A DNA stretch of 64,000 bases, taken from Noviherbaspirillum pedocola (lineage in GTDB: Bacteria > Pseudomonadota > Gammaproteobacteria > Burkholderiales > Burkholderiaceae_D). Shown piece after piece: positions 45,255 through 53,877 of this stretch. Location: contig NZ_JAEPBG010000002.1 in the NCBI RefSeq assembly GCF_016632335.1, positions 372,001-436,000 of the forward strand, written 5' to 3'. The position numbers were made by a program, and so were the translations under genes. The first letter of the stretch is position 1; every line of letters begins with the position of its first letter. The notes under the pieces were generated by a model. That model worked only from the letters and a program-made list of their open reading frames with translations. It did not search any database and was not told the DNA's origin.

Positions 45255-45968
45255 TCAGGCGGTCTGCTTGATGCGCACCAGCTTGCCGTCGACGACATGC
45301 AGGCCGCATTCCTTGGATTCCGGGTTTTCCCACCACCAGCGGCCGGCGCGCACGTCCTCGCCCGGCTGGATTGCGCGGGTGCAGGGCTCGCAGCCGATCG
45401 ACGGATAGCCTCGGTCATGCAGCGGGTTGTACGGCACGTTATTGGCGCGGATGTAGTTCCACACGTCTTCCTCGGACCAGTCGGCCAGCGGATTGAACTT
45501 GACCATGCCGTGCGCCGGATCGTCTTCCTGCACCGCGAGTTCAGCGCGGGTAGTGGACTGGCTGCGGCGCTGGCCGGTGATCCAGGCGCGCTTGCCGGCA
45601 AGCGCGCGGTTCAGCGGCTCGACCTTGCGGATACGGCAGCACTCCTTGCGCATCTCGACGCTGTCGTAGAAGGCGTTCAGTCCGTTCTGCGCGACATAGG
45701 CATCCACGGCGGCGGTCTCGGGACGATAAGCCTCGATCTCGTAGCCATAGATTTCGCGGACCTTGGCTATCATGCCCACGGTTTCCTTGTGCAGCCGGCC
45801 GGTCTCGAGCGTGAAGATCGCGATTGGCAGCTTCGCGCGCAGGATCAGGTCGGTCAGCACCATGTCTTCGGCGGCGAGGCTGGAGGCGAACACTGCCGGC
45901 GTAAAGTCGGCGGCAATGCGTTCCAGGATCGCCTTCGTGTCGGTGATGCGAGAGTCGAGAGTGCTCAT
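45255..45968 (-). CDS. cysH: Adenylylsulfate (APS) reductase, iron-sulfur type
   Basis: 237 residues from ATG at 45968. PAPS-reductase fold with SSLAAEDMVLTDLI and FTLETGRLHKET. The cysteine pattern ECC (about 109), GCEPC (about 195) and catalytic ECGLH (about 221) marks the 4Fe-4S class that uses APS with thioredoxin. This fits the lack of an APS kinase gene here. Its ATG overlaps the stop of the DUF934 gene (ATGA), implying coupled translation. Confidence 0.93.
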   Translation of the reverse strand: MSTLDSRITDTKAILERIAADFTPAVFASSLAAEDMVLTDLILRAKLPIAIFTLETGRLHKETVGMIAKVREIYGYEIEAYRPETAAVDAYVAQNGLNAFYDSVEMRKECCRIRKVEPLNRALAGKRAWITGQRRSQSTTRAELAVQEDDPAHGMVKFNPLADWSEEDVWNYIRANNVPYNPLHDRGYPSIGCEPCTRAIQPGEDVRAGRWWWENPESKECGLHVVDGKLVRIKQTA

Positions 45969-46492
45969 TGTTCTGCTGCCTGTACAGGACGTTGCGCGCG
46001 GCGGAACAGCGGCATCTTCTGGTCCCACGACGCCTGGTAAGCCTCGGAGAAGTCGGTCAGGCCTTTCAGCGCATCCTCGATGCTGCGGTCCTCGCGCGTG
46101 GCGAAGGCATTGAAGCCGACGCGCTGCATGTAGAACAGCTGATCGCGCAGCACATCGCCGATAGCGCGCAGCTCGCCGGTGTAGCCGAGGCGGGCGCGCA
46201 GGTTGTAGGCGATGGAGTAGCCGCGGCCATCAGCAAATTTCGGAAAGTCCACCGCGATCACCGGCAGCGTTGCCACATCTTCCTTCAGCGCTTCCGGCCG
46301 CTCATCGCTGGCCAGCCAGACACCGACATTGCCGCGTGAGAGAAGCGTCTCGCGGCGCGCCTGCCATACGGCCAGCGGCACGATGATCCGGCCTTCGGGC
46401 AGCGCGACGCTCTCAGTGGTTTCGCCTTCAGCGAGCTTGATGATTTGCCAGTCGTCGGCAACGATCTGCCGGTCCTTGATGATGTTACGCAT
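45965..46492 (-). CDS. DUF934 protein, sulfite-reductase-associated
   Basis: 175 residues from ATG at 46492. DUF934 family (contains WLASDERPEALKED, DFPKFADGRGYSIAYNLRARLGY and DVLRDQLFYMQRVGFNAFA). The gene overlaps cysI by 8 bases and cysH by 4. This conserved position between cysI and cysH across Burkholderiales and pseudomonads suggests a part in sulfite reduction, perhaps assembly or electron supply, since no CysJ flavoprotein is encoded here. No activity is established that I can name with certainty. Confidence 0.88.
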   Translation of the reverse strand: MRNIIKDRQIVADDWQIIKLAEGETTESVALPEGRIIVPLAVWQARRETLLSRGNVGVWLASDERPEALKEDVATLPVIAVDFPKFADGRGYSIAYNLRARLGYTGELRAIGDVLRDQLFYMQRVGFNAFATREDRSIEDALKGLTDFSEAYQASWDQKMPLFRRAQRPVQAAEQ

Positions 46493-48179
46493 ACGCGTCT
46501 TCTCCGGTGTTGTGACGCTCCTTGATCGGCGTGGCGTACACGTGGTCCTTGAACGGGGCGATACCAATGCGGCGCACGGTGTCGATGAAGCGCTCGTCCT
46601 CGATGCGCTCGCGCACATAGACATTCAGGATGCGCTCGATCACGGCCGGCACCTGGTGCGCCGAGAACGACGGGCCGATGATCTTGCCCACCGACGGATC
46701 GTTGCCCTGCGCGCCGCCGAGCGAAACCTGGTACCACTCGGCGCCATCCTTGTCCACGCCAAGGATGCCGATGTTACCGATGTGGTGATGGCCGCAGGCA
46801 TTGATGCAGCCGGAAATGTTCAGGTCGACCTCGCCGATGTCGTGCTGGAAGTCGAGGTTGTCGAAGCGCTCGGCGATGGCTTGCGCGATCGGGATCGATT
46901 TCGCATTCGCCAGCGCGCAGAAGTCGCCGCCCGGGCAGCAGATGATGTCGTTGAGCAGACCCACCGTCGGCGACGCCAGGCCATGGGCCTTCGCTTCCTG
47001 CCACAAGGCGAAAAGCTCGCTTTGCTTCACGTCGGCCAGCACCAGGTTCTGCTCATGGGTCGAACGCAGTTCGCCGAAGCTGTAGCGGTCGGCCAGGTCG
47101 GCGACGAAATCCATCTGCTCGGCCGAGATGTCGCCCGGCGGCACGCCGGTCTTCTTCAGCGACAGCGTGACGATGGCATAGCCGGTCTGCTTGTGCGGTT
47201 CGACATTGCGCTTCAACCAGTTGCCGAAGGCGCGGTTCTCTTCGGCCAGCCCGGCCAGCAGCGCGCTGCCGTCTTGAAGCGTTTCATACGCCGGCAGCGC
47301 GAAGTAGGCGGCGACACGGTCGAACTCTTCGCGGGTCAGCGTCTCCGGGCCGTCCTTCAGGTCCTGCCATTCTTCCTCGACCTGGCGCGCGAATTCCTCG
47401 GCGCCGATTGCTTTCACCAAAATCTTGATGCGGGCCTTGTAGATGTTGTCGCGGCGGCCGTACTGGTTGTAGACCCGCATGATCGCTTCGGTATAGGTGA
47501 GCAGATGCTCCCAGGGCAGGAAGTCGCGGATCGTGGAGCCGAGGATGGGCGTGCGGCCCAGGCCGCCGCCGACCATCACCGAGAAGCCGATCTGGCCGTC
47601 TTCGCGCTTGATGATCGTGAATGCCAGATCATGCATCGCGGTCGCGGCGCGGTCTTCGGTCGCGCCATTGAAGGCGATCTTGAATTTGCGCGGCAGGTAA
47701 GCGAATTCCGGATGGAAAGTCGACCACTGGCGCATGATTTCCGCGAACGGGCGCGGATCGACGATCTCGTCGACGGCCACGCCGCAGTATTCATCGGTGG
47801 TGATGTTGCGGATGCAGTTGCCCGAGGTCTGGATCGCATGCATCTCGACCGAGGCCAGATGTTCCAGGATTTCCGGCGTCTCTTCGATGTTGATCCAGTT
47901 GTACTGGATGTTCTGACGCGTGGTGAAGTGGCCGTAGCCGCGGTCGTACTTGCGCGCGATGTGGGCAAACATGCGCATCTGGCGCGAAGCGAGCAGGCCG
48001 TAGGGCACCGCCACGCGCAGCATGTAGGCATGGCGCTGCAGGTACAGGCCGTTCTGCAGGCGCAGCGGGCGGAATTCCTCTTCGGCCAGCTCACCGGCCA
48101 GGCGACGCCGCACCTGGTCGCGGTATTGCGCGATGCGCTCCTTCACTATCTGGAAGTCGTATTGATCGTAGCGGTACAT
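46485..48179 (-). CDS. cysI: Sulfite reductase hemoprotein (nitrite/sulfite reductase family)
   Basis: 564 residues. Two ferredoxin-like half-repeats and two siroheme domains: MFAHIARKYDRGYGHFTTRQNIQYNWI, ETSGNCIRNIT-like TSGNCIRNITTDEY, and the 4Fe-4S/siroheme cysteines in CCPGGDFC (about 416) and SGCINACGHHH (about 457). Reduces sulfite to sulfide by six electrons. Without CysJ it probably takes electrons from ferredoxin or another donor. Sits 57 bases after the TauE-like exporter gene. Confidence 0.94.
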   Translation of the reverse strand: MYRYDQYDFQIVKERIAQYRDQVRRRLAGELAEEEFRPLRLQNGLYLQRHAYMLRVAVPYGLLASRQMRMFAHIARKYDRGYGHFTTRQNIQYNWINIEETPEILEHLASVEMHAIQTSGNCIRNITTDEYCGVAVDEIVDPRPFAEIMRQWSTFHPEFAYLPRKFKIAFNGATEDRAATAMHDLAFTIIKREDGQIGFSVMVGGGLGRTPILGSTIRDFLPWEHLLTYTEAIMRVYNQYGRRDNIYKARIKILVKAIGAEEFARQVEEEWQDLKDGPETLTREEFDRVAAYFALPAYETLQDGSALLAGLAEENRAFGNWLKRNVEPHKQTGYAIVTLSLKKTGVPPGDISAEQMDFVADLADRYSFGELRSTHEQNLVLADVKQSELFALWQEAKAHGLASPTVGLLNDIICCPGGDFCALANAKSIPIAQAIAERFDNLDFQHDIGEVDLNISGCINACGHHHIGNIGILGVDKDGAEWYQVSLGGAQGNDPSVGKIIGPSFSAHQVPAVIERILNVYVRERIEDERFIDTVRRIGIAPFKDHVYATPIKERHNTGEDAYA

Positions 48180-48236
48180 GGATAGAATCCTTAATCGTTT
48201 CCCGTTATGGGCGTCTTGCCAAACTTGTTGGTTTGC

Positions 48237-49010
48237 TCACAGCACCAGCTTTGCAGCAACCGTCGTCAGCGTCGCGGCCAGCAGCAGGCGCAGCAGTTTT
48301 TCCGGCATCGCGCGCGCCGCCAGCGAGCCGAGCGTAATGCCCGGCACCGAGCCGAGCAACAGCATCGCAAGCAACTCCCAATTGATGGAACCGAGCCACC
48401 AGTGCCCGAAGGCGGCAATGGCAGTGAGAGGAACGGCGTAGGCGATATCGGTGCCGGCGATTTCCGCCGGCGACAGGCGTGGATACAGCAGAACCAGCAG
48501 GGTGGCGCCTATGGCTCCCGCGCCAATGGACGATATTGTAACCAATGCGCCGAGGATCGCACCGCACAGGATCGTAGCGGCTGCCAGCGGGCGTCCATGC
48601 AGGTGCCGCTCCGGGTGCTTCGTCAGCCAGTTCTGCATGCGCTTGCGGAACAGGATCGCGACTACCGTCAGCATCACCGAACAGGCGATCGAATAACGGA
48701 TAAAAAGACCGATTTCATTTTGCAGCGAGCCGAAATACTTGAGCGCGAAGGTCGCGGCGATCGCCGCCGGCAGCGCGCCGATGCACAGCAGCTTGACGAT
48801 ATGCCAATGCACATTGCCGTGATACCGGTGCGCGGCGGTGCCAGCCACCTTGGTGACCGAGGCAAAGGCGAGGTCGGTGCCGACCGCCACCGTCGGGTGG
48901 ATGCCGAACAGCAAGGCCAGCAGCGGCGTCATCAGCGAACCGCCGCCGACGCCGGTCAGCCCGACCAGAGCGCCAACCGCAAAACCGGAAACCACATAAG
49001 TGAAAGTCAT
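48237..49010 (-). CDS. TauE/SafE-family sulfite exporter-like membrane protein
   Basis: 257 residues from ATG at 49010, with GGGGTGAT before it. Eight predicted helices; signature VVSGFAVGALVGLTGVGGGSLMTPLLALLFGIHP and the second repeat ISSIGAGAIGATLLVLLYP. The family moves sulfite, sulfoacetate or related anions. As the first gene of the cysteine operon it may protect against excess sulfite or bring in sulfur oxyanions. Divergent from cysB. Confidence 0.9.
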   Translation of the reverse strand: MTFTYVVSGFAVGALVGLTGVGGGSLMTPLLALLFGIHPTVAVGTDLAFASVTKVAGTAAHRYHGNVHWHIVKLLCIGALPAAIAATFALKYFGSLQNEIGLFIRYSIACSVMLTVVAILFRKRMQNWLTKHPERHLHGRPLAAATILCGAILGALVTISSIGAGAIGATLLVLLYPRLSPAEIAGTDIAYAVPLTAIAAFGHWWLGSINWELLAMLLLGSVPGITLGSLAARAMPEKLLRLLLAATLTTVAAKLVL

Positions 49011-49078
49011 ATCACCCCGCACGAAAGAGGTCGAAGTGTAATAAACTCGCGCCTCCGACCCAACGACAAAGTGCTCAT

Positions 49079-49107
49079 TTGCTTATATGCATATGCGTAA
49101 TATGCAA
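49079..49107. promoter_or_regulatory. Divergent tauE-cys / cysB control site
   Basis: Imperfect dyad starting TTGCTTATATG and ending TAATATGCAA, centred on ATATGCATAT, in the 120-base gap between the divergent operons. AT-rich sites of this kind fit CysB-type regulators. It lies 26 bases before the cysB ATG, so it could mediate self-repression as well as operon activation. Confidence 0.5.
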
Positions 49108-49132
49108 AAGGCGGAAAGGGCCTGAAAGTGAC

Positions 49133-50074
49133 ATGAACCTGCATCAGTTCAGATTTCTCCGCGAAGCGGTGCGCCAGAACTTCAATCTGACCGAAGCGGC
49201 AAAAGCCTTGTTCACCTCGCAGCCCGGGGTATCGAAGGCGATCATCGAACTTGAGGAAGAACTGGGCGTCGATATCTTCACCCGCCACGGCAAGCGCATC
49301 CGCGGATTGACCGAGCCGGGCAGGGCGGTCCTGAAGTCGGTCGAGGCGATCATGCGCGAGGTCGACAGCTTGAAGCGCATCGGCAAGGAATTCGCTGCCC
49401 AGGACAGCGGCAGCTTCACCATCGCCACCACCCATACCCAGGCGCGCTACTCCCTGCCGAAGGTAGTGCAGGCGTTCTCGCAGAAATATCCGAAGGTCAA
49501 GTTGTCGCTACTGCAAGGCAATCCGAAGCAGATTGCCGAAATGGTGCTCAACGATCAGGCCGACCTGGCGATTGCCACCGAAGCGATCGCCGAAATCGAC
49601 GGCCTGATCTCGCTGCCCTGCTACCAGTGGGAGCACCTGGTCGTAGTTCCACCCGAACATCCGCTGCTGAAAGCCAAGCCGCTGACGCTGGAAGACATCG
49701 CCGCCTATCCGCTGATTACTTACGACACCGCCTTCGCCGGCCGCAACAAGATCGACCATGCCTTTGCGCTGCGCTCGCTCAAGCCCGAGATTTTGCTCGA
49801 GGCGATCGACGCCGACGTGATCAAAACCTATGTTGAGCTCGGCATGGGCGTGGGCATCATTGCCGGCATGGCCTTCGATGCCGAGCGCGACAGGAATCTG
49901 CGCGCGCTGCCGGCCGGGCACCTGTTCGGCAGCAATGTGTCGCGGGTGGCGATGAAGAACGGCGCCTATCTGCGCGGCTATGTCTACACCTTCATCGAGC
50001 TGTTGACGCCGACGCTGAACCGCAAGCTGATCGAAAGCGTGATGAACGGCGAAAAGCCGGTCTATGAACTGTGA
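49133..50074 (+). CDS. cysB: CysB-type LysR regulator
   Basis: 313 residues from ATG at 49133; a longer frame from 49079 is open but the LysR start MNLHQFRFLREAVRQNFNLTEAAKALFTSQPGVSKAIIELEEELG begins here. The effector domain carries the subfamily marks FTIATTHTQARYSLPKVVQAF and DADVIKTYVELGMGVGIIAGM. It activates cysteine biosynthesis on sensing acetylserine and is divergent from that operon. It is paralogous to the regulator at 7760. Confidence 0.92.
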   Translation: MNLHQFRFLREAVRQNFNLTEAAKALFTSQPGVSKAIIELEEELGVDIFTRHGKRIRGLTEPGRAVLKSVEAIMREVDSLKRIGKEFAAQDSGSFTIATTHTQARYSLPKVVQAFSQKYPKVKLSLLQGNPKQIAEMVLNDQADLAIATEAIAEIDGLISLPCYQWEHLVVVPPEHPLLKAKPLTLEDIAAYPLITYDTAFAGRNKIDHAFALRSLKPEILLEAIDADVIKTYVELGMGVGIIAGMAFDAERDRNLRALPAGHLFGSNVSRVAMKNGAYLRGYVYTFIELLTPTLNRKLIESVMNGEKPVYEL

Positions 50075-50114
50075 GTCGATTCCACAACTACCGTCCAATC
50101 CTGCAGGGAGCAGC

Positions 50115-51284
50115 ATGAACAGCAAGACCTTCCGCCGCGCCGGCGGCATCGCCCTGGGCCTGGTGTCAGGCCTGGTTTCCACCGCCGCCTTGGCCCAGAT
50201 CCGCATCGGCATCGACCTTGCCACCACCGGCCCGGCCGCCGCGATCGGCGCGCCGAGCAAGAATGCCATCCTGCTGTGGCCGAAGGAGATCGCGGGTCAG
50301 AAGGTCGAAACCATCATCCTTGATGACGCTTCCGACACCAGCAACGCGGTGCGCAATCTGCACAAGCTGGTAGATGAGGAAAAGGTGGATATCGTCGTCG
50401 GCCCGAACACCACGCCGAATGCGCTGGCGATGCTGCAGCCGCTGGCCGAATCCGGCACGCCGATGGTGGCGCTGGCCGCATCGGCTGCGATTGTCGAGCC
50501 GCAGGATGCCAAGCGCGCATGGGCCTTCAAGATGCCGCAGAACGATAGCCACATGGCCACCATCCTGACGCAGCACATGGCGGACAACGGCGTGAAGACC
50601 GTAGCCTTCATCGGTTTCGCCGATGCCTATGGTGAAGGCTGGTGGCGCGAGTTTTCCAAGCTTGCCGAAGTGCGCAAGCTGAAGATCGTCGCTGCCGAGC
50701 GCTACAACCGCAACGACGCCAGCGTGACCGGACAGGTGCTGAAGATCATGGCTGCGCATCCGGACGCGGTGCTGATCGCCGGCTCGGCCACACCGGCAGT
50801 GCTGCCGCAGAAGACCCTGGTCGAACGCGGCTACAAGGGCCGCATCTATCAGACCCACGGCATCGCGACCCTCGAATTTCTGAAGGTCGGCGGCAAGGAC
50901 GTGGAAGGCACCTATTTCCCGACCGGGCCGGCGGTGGTGGCGAAGCAGTTGCCGGACTCAAACCCGGTCAAGCGCGTTGCGCTCGATTTCACGCGGCGCT
51001 ATGAAGCCGCCTACGGCGAAGGCACGGTGACGCAGTTCGCGGCCGATGCTTGGGGCGCGTGGATGCTGATCGCCAATGCGGTGCCGGTCGCGCTGAAGAG
51101 CGCCAAGCCCGGCACGCCGGAATTCCGCAAGGCGCTGCGCGATGCGATCGAGGGTACGAAGGATCTGACCGTGCCGCAGGGCGTGATCAACATGAGCCCG
51201 AAGGACCATGTCGGCCTGGATCAGCGCTCTCGGGTGATGGGGAAGATACAAGGCGGGAAGTTCAATTATGCGTATGGCGGGTAG
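50115..51284 (+). CDS. Periplasmic branched-chain-amino-acid-type ABC substrate-binding protein
   Basis: 389 residues from ATG at 50115, with AGGGAG before it. Signal peptide (KTFRRAGGIALGLVSGLVSTAALA), then a Peripla_BP_6 (LivK-like) fold: IRIGIDLATTGPAAAIG, DDASDTSNAVRNLHKL, VVGPNTTPNALAM and DAYGEGWWREF. It would deliver amino acids, amides or aromatic acids to a LivHMGF-type transporter, but no such genes adjoin, so it is an orphan receptor here. It follows cysB by 40 bases and could share its transcript. Confidence 0.9.
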   Translation: MNSKTFRRAGGIALGLVSGLVSTAALAQIRIGIDLATTGPAAAIGAPSKNAILLWPKEIAGQKVETIILDDASDTSNAVRNLHKLVDEEKVDIVVGPNTTPNALAMLQPLAESGTPMVALAASAAIVEPQDAKRAWAFKMPQNDSHMATILTQHMADNGVKTVAFIGFADAYGEGWWREFSKLAEVRKLKIVAAERYNRNDASVTGQVLKIMAAHPDAVLIAGSATPAVLPQKTLVERGYKGRIYQTHGIATLEFLKVGGKDVEGTYFPTGPAVVAKQLPDSNPVKRVALDFTRRYEAAYGEGTVTQFAADAWGAWMLIANAVPVALKSAKPGTPEFRKALRDAIEGTKDLTVPQGVINMSPKDHVGLDQRSRVMGKIQGGKFNYAYGG

Positions 51285-51389
51285 CGATGAGACGTTGGGC
51301 TGGCCAGCCAGCCATTTAAGGTGACGTCGAATTGTCTTTCAGGCCGTTGGTAGTTCGCATAAGGTTGGCAGGGTGAGATAAGGGTATGG

Positions 51390-51458
<69 letters not shown>

Positions 51459-51713
51459 ATTGTCTTTGCAGTTGCCGTTGCCGTTGCCTTTAACCCCCGT
51501 TGATTGCGCCGTGACGGCGATGCCCGGAGCGGGAAAAGGTGCGGCGTCTGTTTGAGCGCAGCGCAGCGTAGCGAGTTTAGCCGCGCCCCGCTCCGGGCAT
51601 CGCCGTCACGGGAACCCCGCGCAGCGGGGCGCAATCTCCGGGGCGCCTTTTCTTGCCTACTTCTTTTGGCGCGCAAAAGAAGTAGGCCGGCTGCCGGGCC
51701 GGGACCCGGCTAG

Positions 51714-51869
51714 ATCGAGGGGGCGCTAAACGTTTTGCATCACCGGAGTGATGTCGTTGACGGGGCAGGCTCTTGCCCTGGTCGTCGCGTGATCGAAGCT
51801 TGGATCGAAAGGCCCTTTCGGTCGAAGTTTGAGGCCCGATGACCCAATAAGGACATCGCACTTGGCGAG
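51714..51869. other. Core of the inverted element with three hairpins
   Basis: Hairpins: CATCAC-CGGA-GTGATG (51738-51753), GGGCA-GGCTCT-TGCCC (51763-51778) and CGAAAG-GCC-CTTTCG (51806-51820). Nothing resembling a protein is encoded. The clustering of perfect short stems suggests a folded RNA or protein-binding DNA. Confidence 0.5.
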
Positions 51870-52120
51870 CTAGCCGGGTCCCGGCCCGGCAGCCGGGTCA
51901 CTTCTTTTGCTCGCCAAAAGAAGTAACCAAGAAAAGGCGACCCGGAGATCGCGCCCCGCTGCGCGGGGTTCCCGTGTCGCCGAACCCTGAAGCGGGGCGC
52001 GGCTAAACTCGCTACGCTGCGCTTCGCTCAAACAGACGCCGCACCTTATCCGCTTTAGGGCCCGGCGACACGGCGCGATCAACGGGATTAAAAGCAACGG
52101 CAACGACAAAAGCTAAAACC

Positions 52121-52144
52121 AACGGCAACGGCAACGGCAACGGC
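52121..52144. repeat. (AACGGC)4 hexanucleotide repeat
   Basis: Four AACGGC units, the reverse complement of the GCCGTT cap on the other side; a further degenerate unit group lies at 52090-52107. Right cap of the inverted element. Confidence 0.9.
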
Positions 52145-52242
52145 TAATACGTTTCGCCCCTGCAGCGTAGTGCTATCACAGGCTATGCAGCAGCTACCGC
52201 GCACGGACCTTGACAGGGCTGACTCGCCAGCCCCATCCGCGC

Positions 52243-53091
52243 TCACAAGCCATCAATCATTCCTTTCACAGCCTCGAACAGCGCATCTCCCTTCGTCGCC
52301 AGCGCATCGCAAATCGTCATGTGATTGCGCTCCGGCAGCGCCACATCGGCAAGCAAGTCCGCTTTCCAGTTCGCCGCGATCAGCGCGTTCTGCCGATGAA
52401 ACTCTTCCGATTCCAGCCCGCCGACCGCGGTCACGACAGGCGCTGCGCTGGCCTTGGGCATGAAGGCCGGCGACAGCGGGCCGATATGCTCGGTCTTCAA
52501 TTGCAGATCGACGTTCACATGATCGGCATGGGTCAGCGGCTCCAGGTCGTAGACGCCGGACAGCAGCACGCCGCCCTTGACCAAGTCCACCGGCAGATCT
52601 TCCGCATACTCGGGCCAGCGCGCGGCCAGCATCATCGCCGTCAGATGCGCGCCGGCGGAATGTCCGGCCACGACGATGCGGTTCCGATCGATGTCGTAGC
52701 TTTCGGCATTGCGCCACAGCCAGGCCAGCGCCTTCAACTGCTGGCGCACGATGGCTTCCAGGCTCGCGGCCGGCGCCAGCGTGTAATTGGTCAGCGCGAC
52801 ATTGAAACCGACATCGAGAAACGCCGGCGCGACAAAGGAAAAGTCCGACTTGTCCAGCGAGCGCCACCAGCCGCCATGGATGAATACCAGCAGCGGCGCA
52901 TCACGGCGGCGCGAGGGAAACAGATCGAGTCGTTCACCGGCTTCCACGCCGTAGCCGATGTCGGCCAGGCAGGCATGGGTGCGGCGCACATGGGCCGAGT
53001 CCCTTTTCCAGCGGGTGAAGATATGTGCATGGTCGGGCACCGCGGCGCGGGCGTTGAATTGCTGGTTGTAATACGTCTTGGGATCTTGCAT
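52243..53091 (-). CDS. Alpha/beta hydrolase, kynurenine-formamidase-like esterase
   Basis: 282 residues. HSL/formamidase-type motifs: oxyanion HGGWWRSLDKSDF, nucleophile in VVAGHSAGAHLTAMM, acid Asp/Glu region near VGGLESEEFHRQN, His in ERNHMTICDAL. The N-terminus QDPKTYYNQQFNARAAVPDHAHIF is typical of the arylformamidase-like group found in Burkholderiales. It probably hydrolyses small esters or N-formyl amides in the cytoplasm; there is no tryptophan pathway gene next to it. Confidence 0.87.
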   Translation of the reverse strand: MQDPKTYYNQQFNARAAVPDHAHIFTRWKRDSAHVRRTHACLADIGYGVEAGERLDLFPSRRRDAPLLVFIHGGWWRSLDKSDFSFVAPAFLDVGFNVALTNYTLAPAASLEAIVRQQLKALAWLWRNAESYDIDRNRIVVAGHSAGAHLTAMMLAARWPEYAEDLPVDLVKGGVLLSGVYDLEPLTHADHVNVDLQLKTEHIGPLSPAFMPKASAAPVVTAVGGLESEEFHRQNALIAANWKADLLADVALPERNHMTICDALATKGDALFEAVKGMIDGL

Positions 53092-53256
53092 GTCTTATCG
53101 GAAAGGAAGCGCGAAGCGGCCTGCGATGATAGCCGATGCCCGGTTTGCGCGCCTTCACGACATTTGACGCCGCGCCATGCCATGCGCCGCCGGCGCCATG
53201 CATGGCCATTTCCCTGTGCTAGATTCAAAACCCAGTTGGCGCAGCGGGAGGAAATC

Positions 53257-53496
53257 ATGGCCACGGAGCAACTGGGCCAGTATGAAATCGAGTATGCCGG
53301 CGTGCGGCTGACCGATGTCGACGGCTGGGCCGCGTGGCTGGAAATCTTTGGTCCGACCCCCAATCCCATGCATCGCAATGCGATCTTTCCGGCGCAGCGG
53401 GTCGCGGTGCAAACCCTGTTTTCCACCGAGCGCGAAGCCGAGCAGGAAGCCCGCCGGATCGGCCACGAGATGGTCGAGCGCGGCGGACGTCACTGA
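53257..53496 (+). CDS. Small hypothetical protein (79 residues)
   Basis: GGGAGGAAATC before ATG is one of the best ribosome sites in the window, which supports real translation. No signal peptide or membrane helix. The sequence is compact and mixed, starting MATEQLGQYEIEYAGVRLTD and ending with an Arg/Glu-rich helix (STEREAEQEARRIGHEMVER). I recognise no family. Confidence 0.65.
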   Translation: MATEQLGQYEIEYAGVRLTDVDGWAAWLEIFGPTPNPMHRNAIFPAQRVAVQTLFSTEREAEQEARRIGHEMVERGGRH

Positions 53497-53610
53497 CCAG
53501 CTGTCGCAAGCTCTGCGCGCCCGGAAGGTCCGGGCGCCGACGAACAGGACAATCGCCGGTTGAAGTCCTGCCGCTGTGCTGCCGCTGCAACCGAGTTTCG
53601 CAGGAGAACC

Positions 53611-53871
53611 ATGATGGCGATGTGCGCAGCTTGCATGGCAATGCTGGAAGGGCAGTACGGCCTCGACGGTCATGCCGGCCTGATGAGCCGTGGCCGGCGC
53701 GGCTACCGGGTGTTCGGCAAGTCGCGCAGTGAAGGCGGCGAACATTATGTCTGTCGCCTCTGCGGCAGCGAATGGCGTCGTGACCACGGCATGCAGCCGG
53801 TGAAGCGGCCCGGCTTCGGCCTGACGAAACGCCTTTCCCGCGCCGCGCCGCGTATCGAACCGAAAAGGTGA
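53611..53871 (+). CDS. Small hypothetical protein with two CxxC pairs
   Basis: 86 residues from ATG at 53611 (CAGGAGAACC before it; a second ATG follows at once). CAAC near the start and CRLCG at about residue 51 could bind one zinc as a small ribbon. The rest is Arg/Gly-rich and basic at the C-terminus (KRPGFGLTKRLSRAAPRIEPKR), suggesting nucleic-acid contact. Ends 6 bases before surE and reads in the same direction, so probably co-transcribed. Confidence 0.65.
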   Translation: MMAMCAACMAMLEGQYGLDGHAGLMSRGRRGYRVFGKSRSEGGEHYVCRLCGSEWRRDHGMQPVKRPGFGLTKRLSRAAPRIEPKR

Positions 53872-53877
53872 ATCCGC

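Noticed and set aside
46329-48185. 618-codon plus-strand frame opposite cysI
   Set aside because: Antisense shadow rich in Arg, Asp, Gly and His with no family features; cysI on the other strand is unambiguous.
51504-52109. Short open frames in both arms of the inverted element, with similar translations
   Set aside because: The similarity follows from the arms being inverted copies. Frames are Arg/Pro-rich, lack ribosome sites and cross the GC-rich palindromes.
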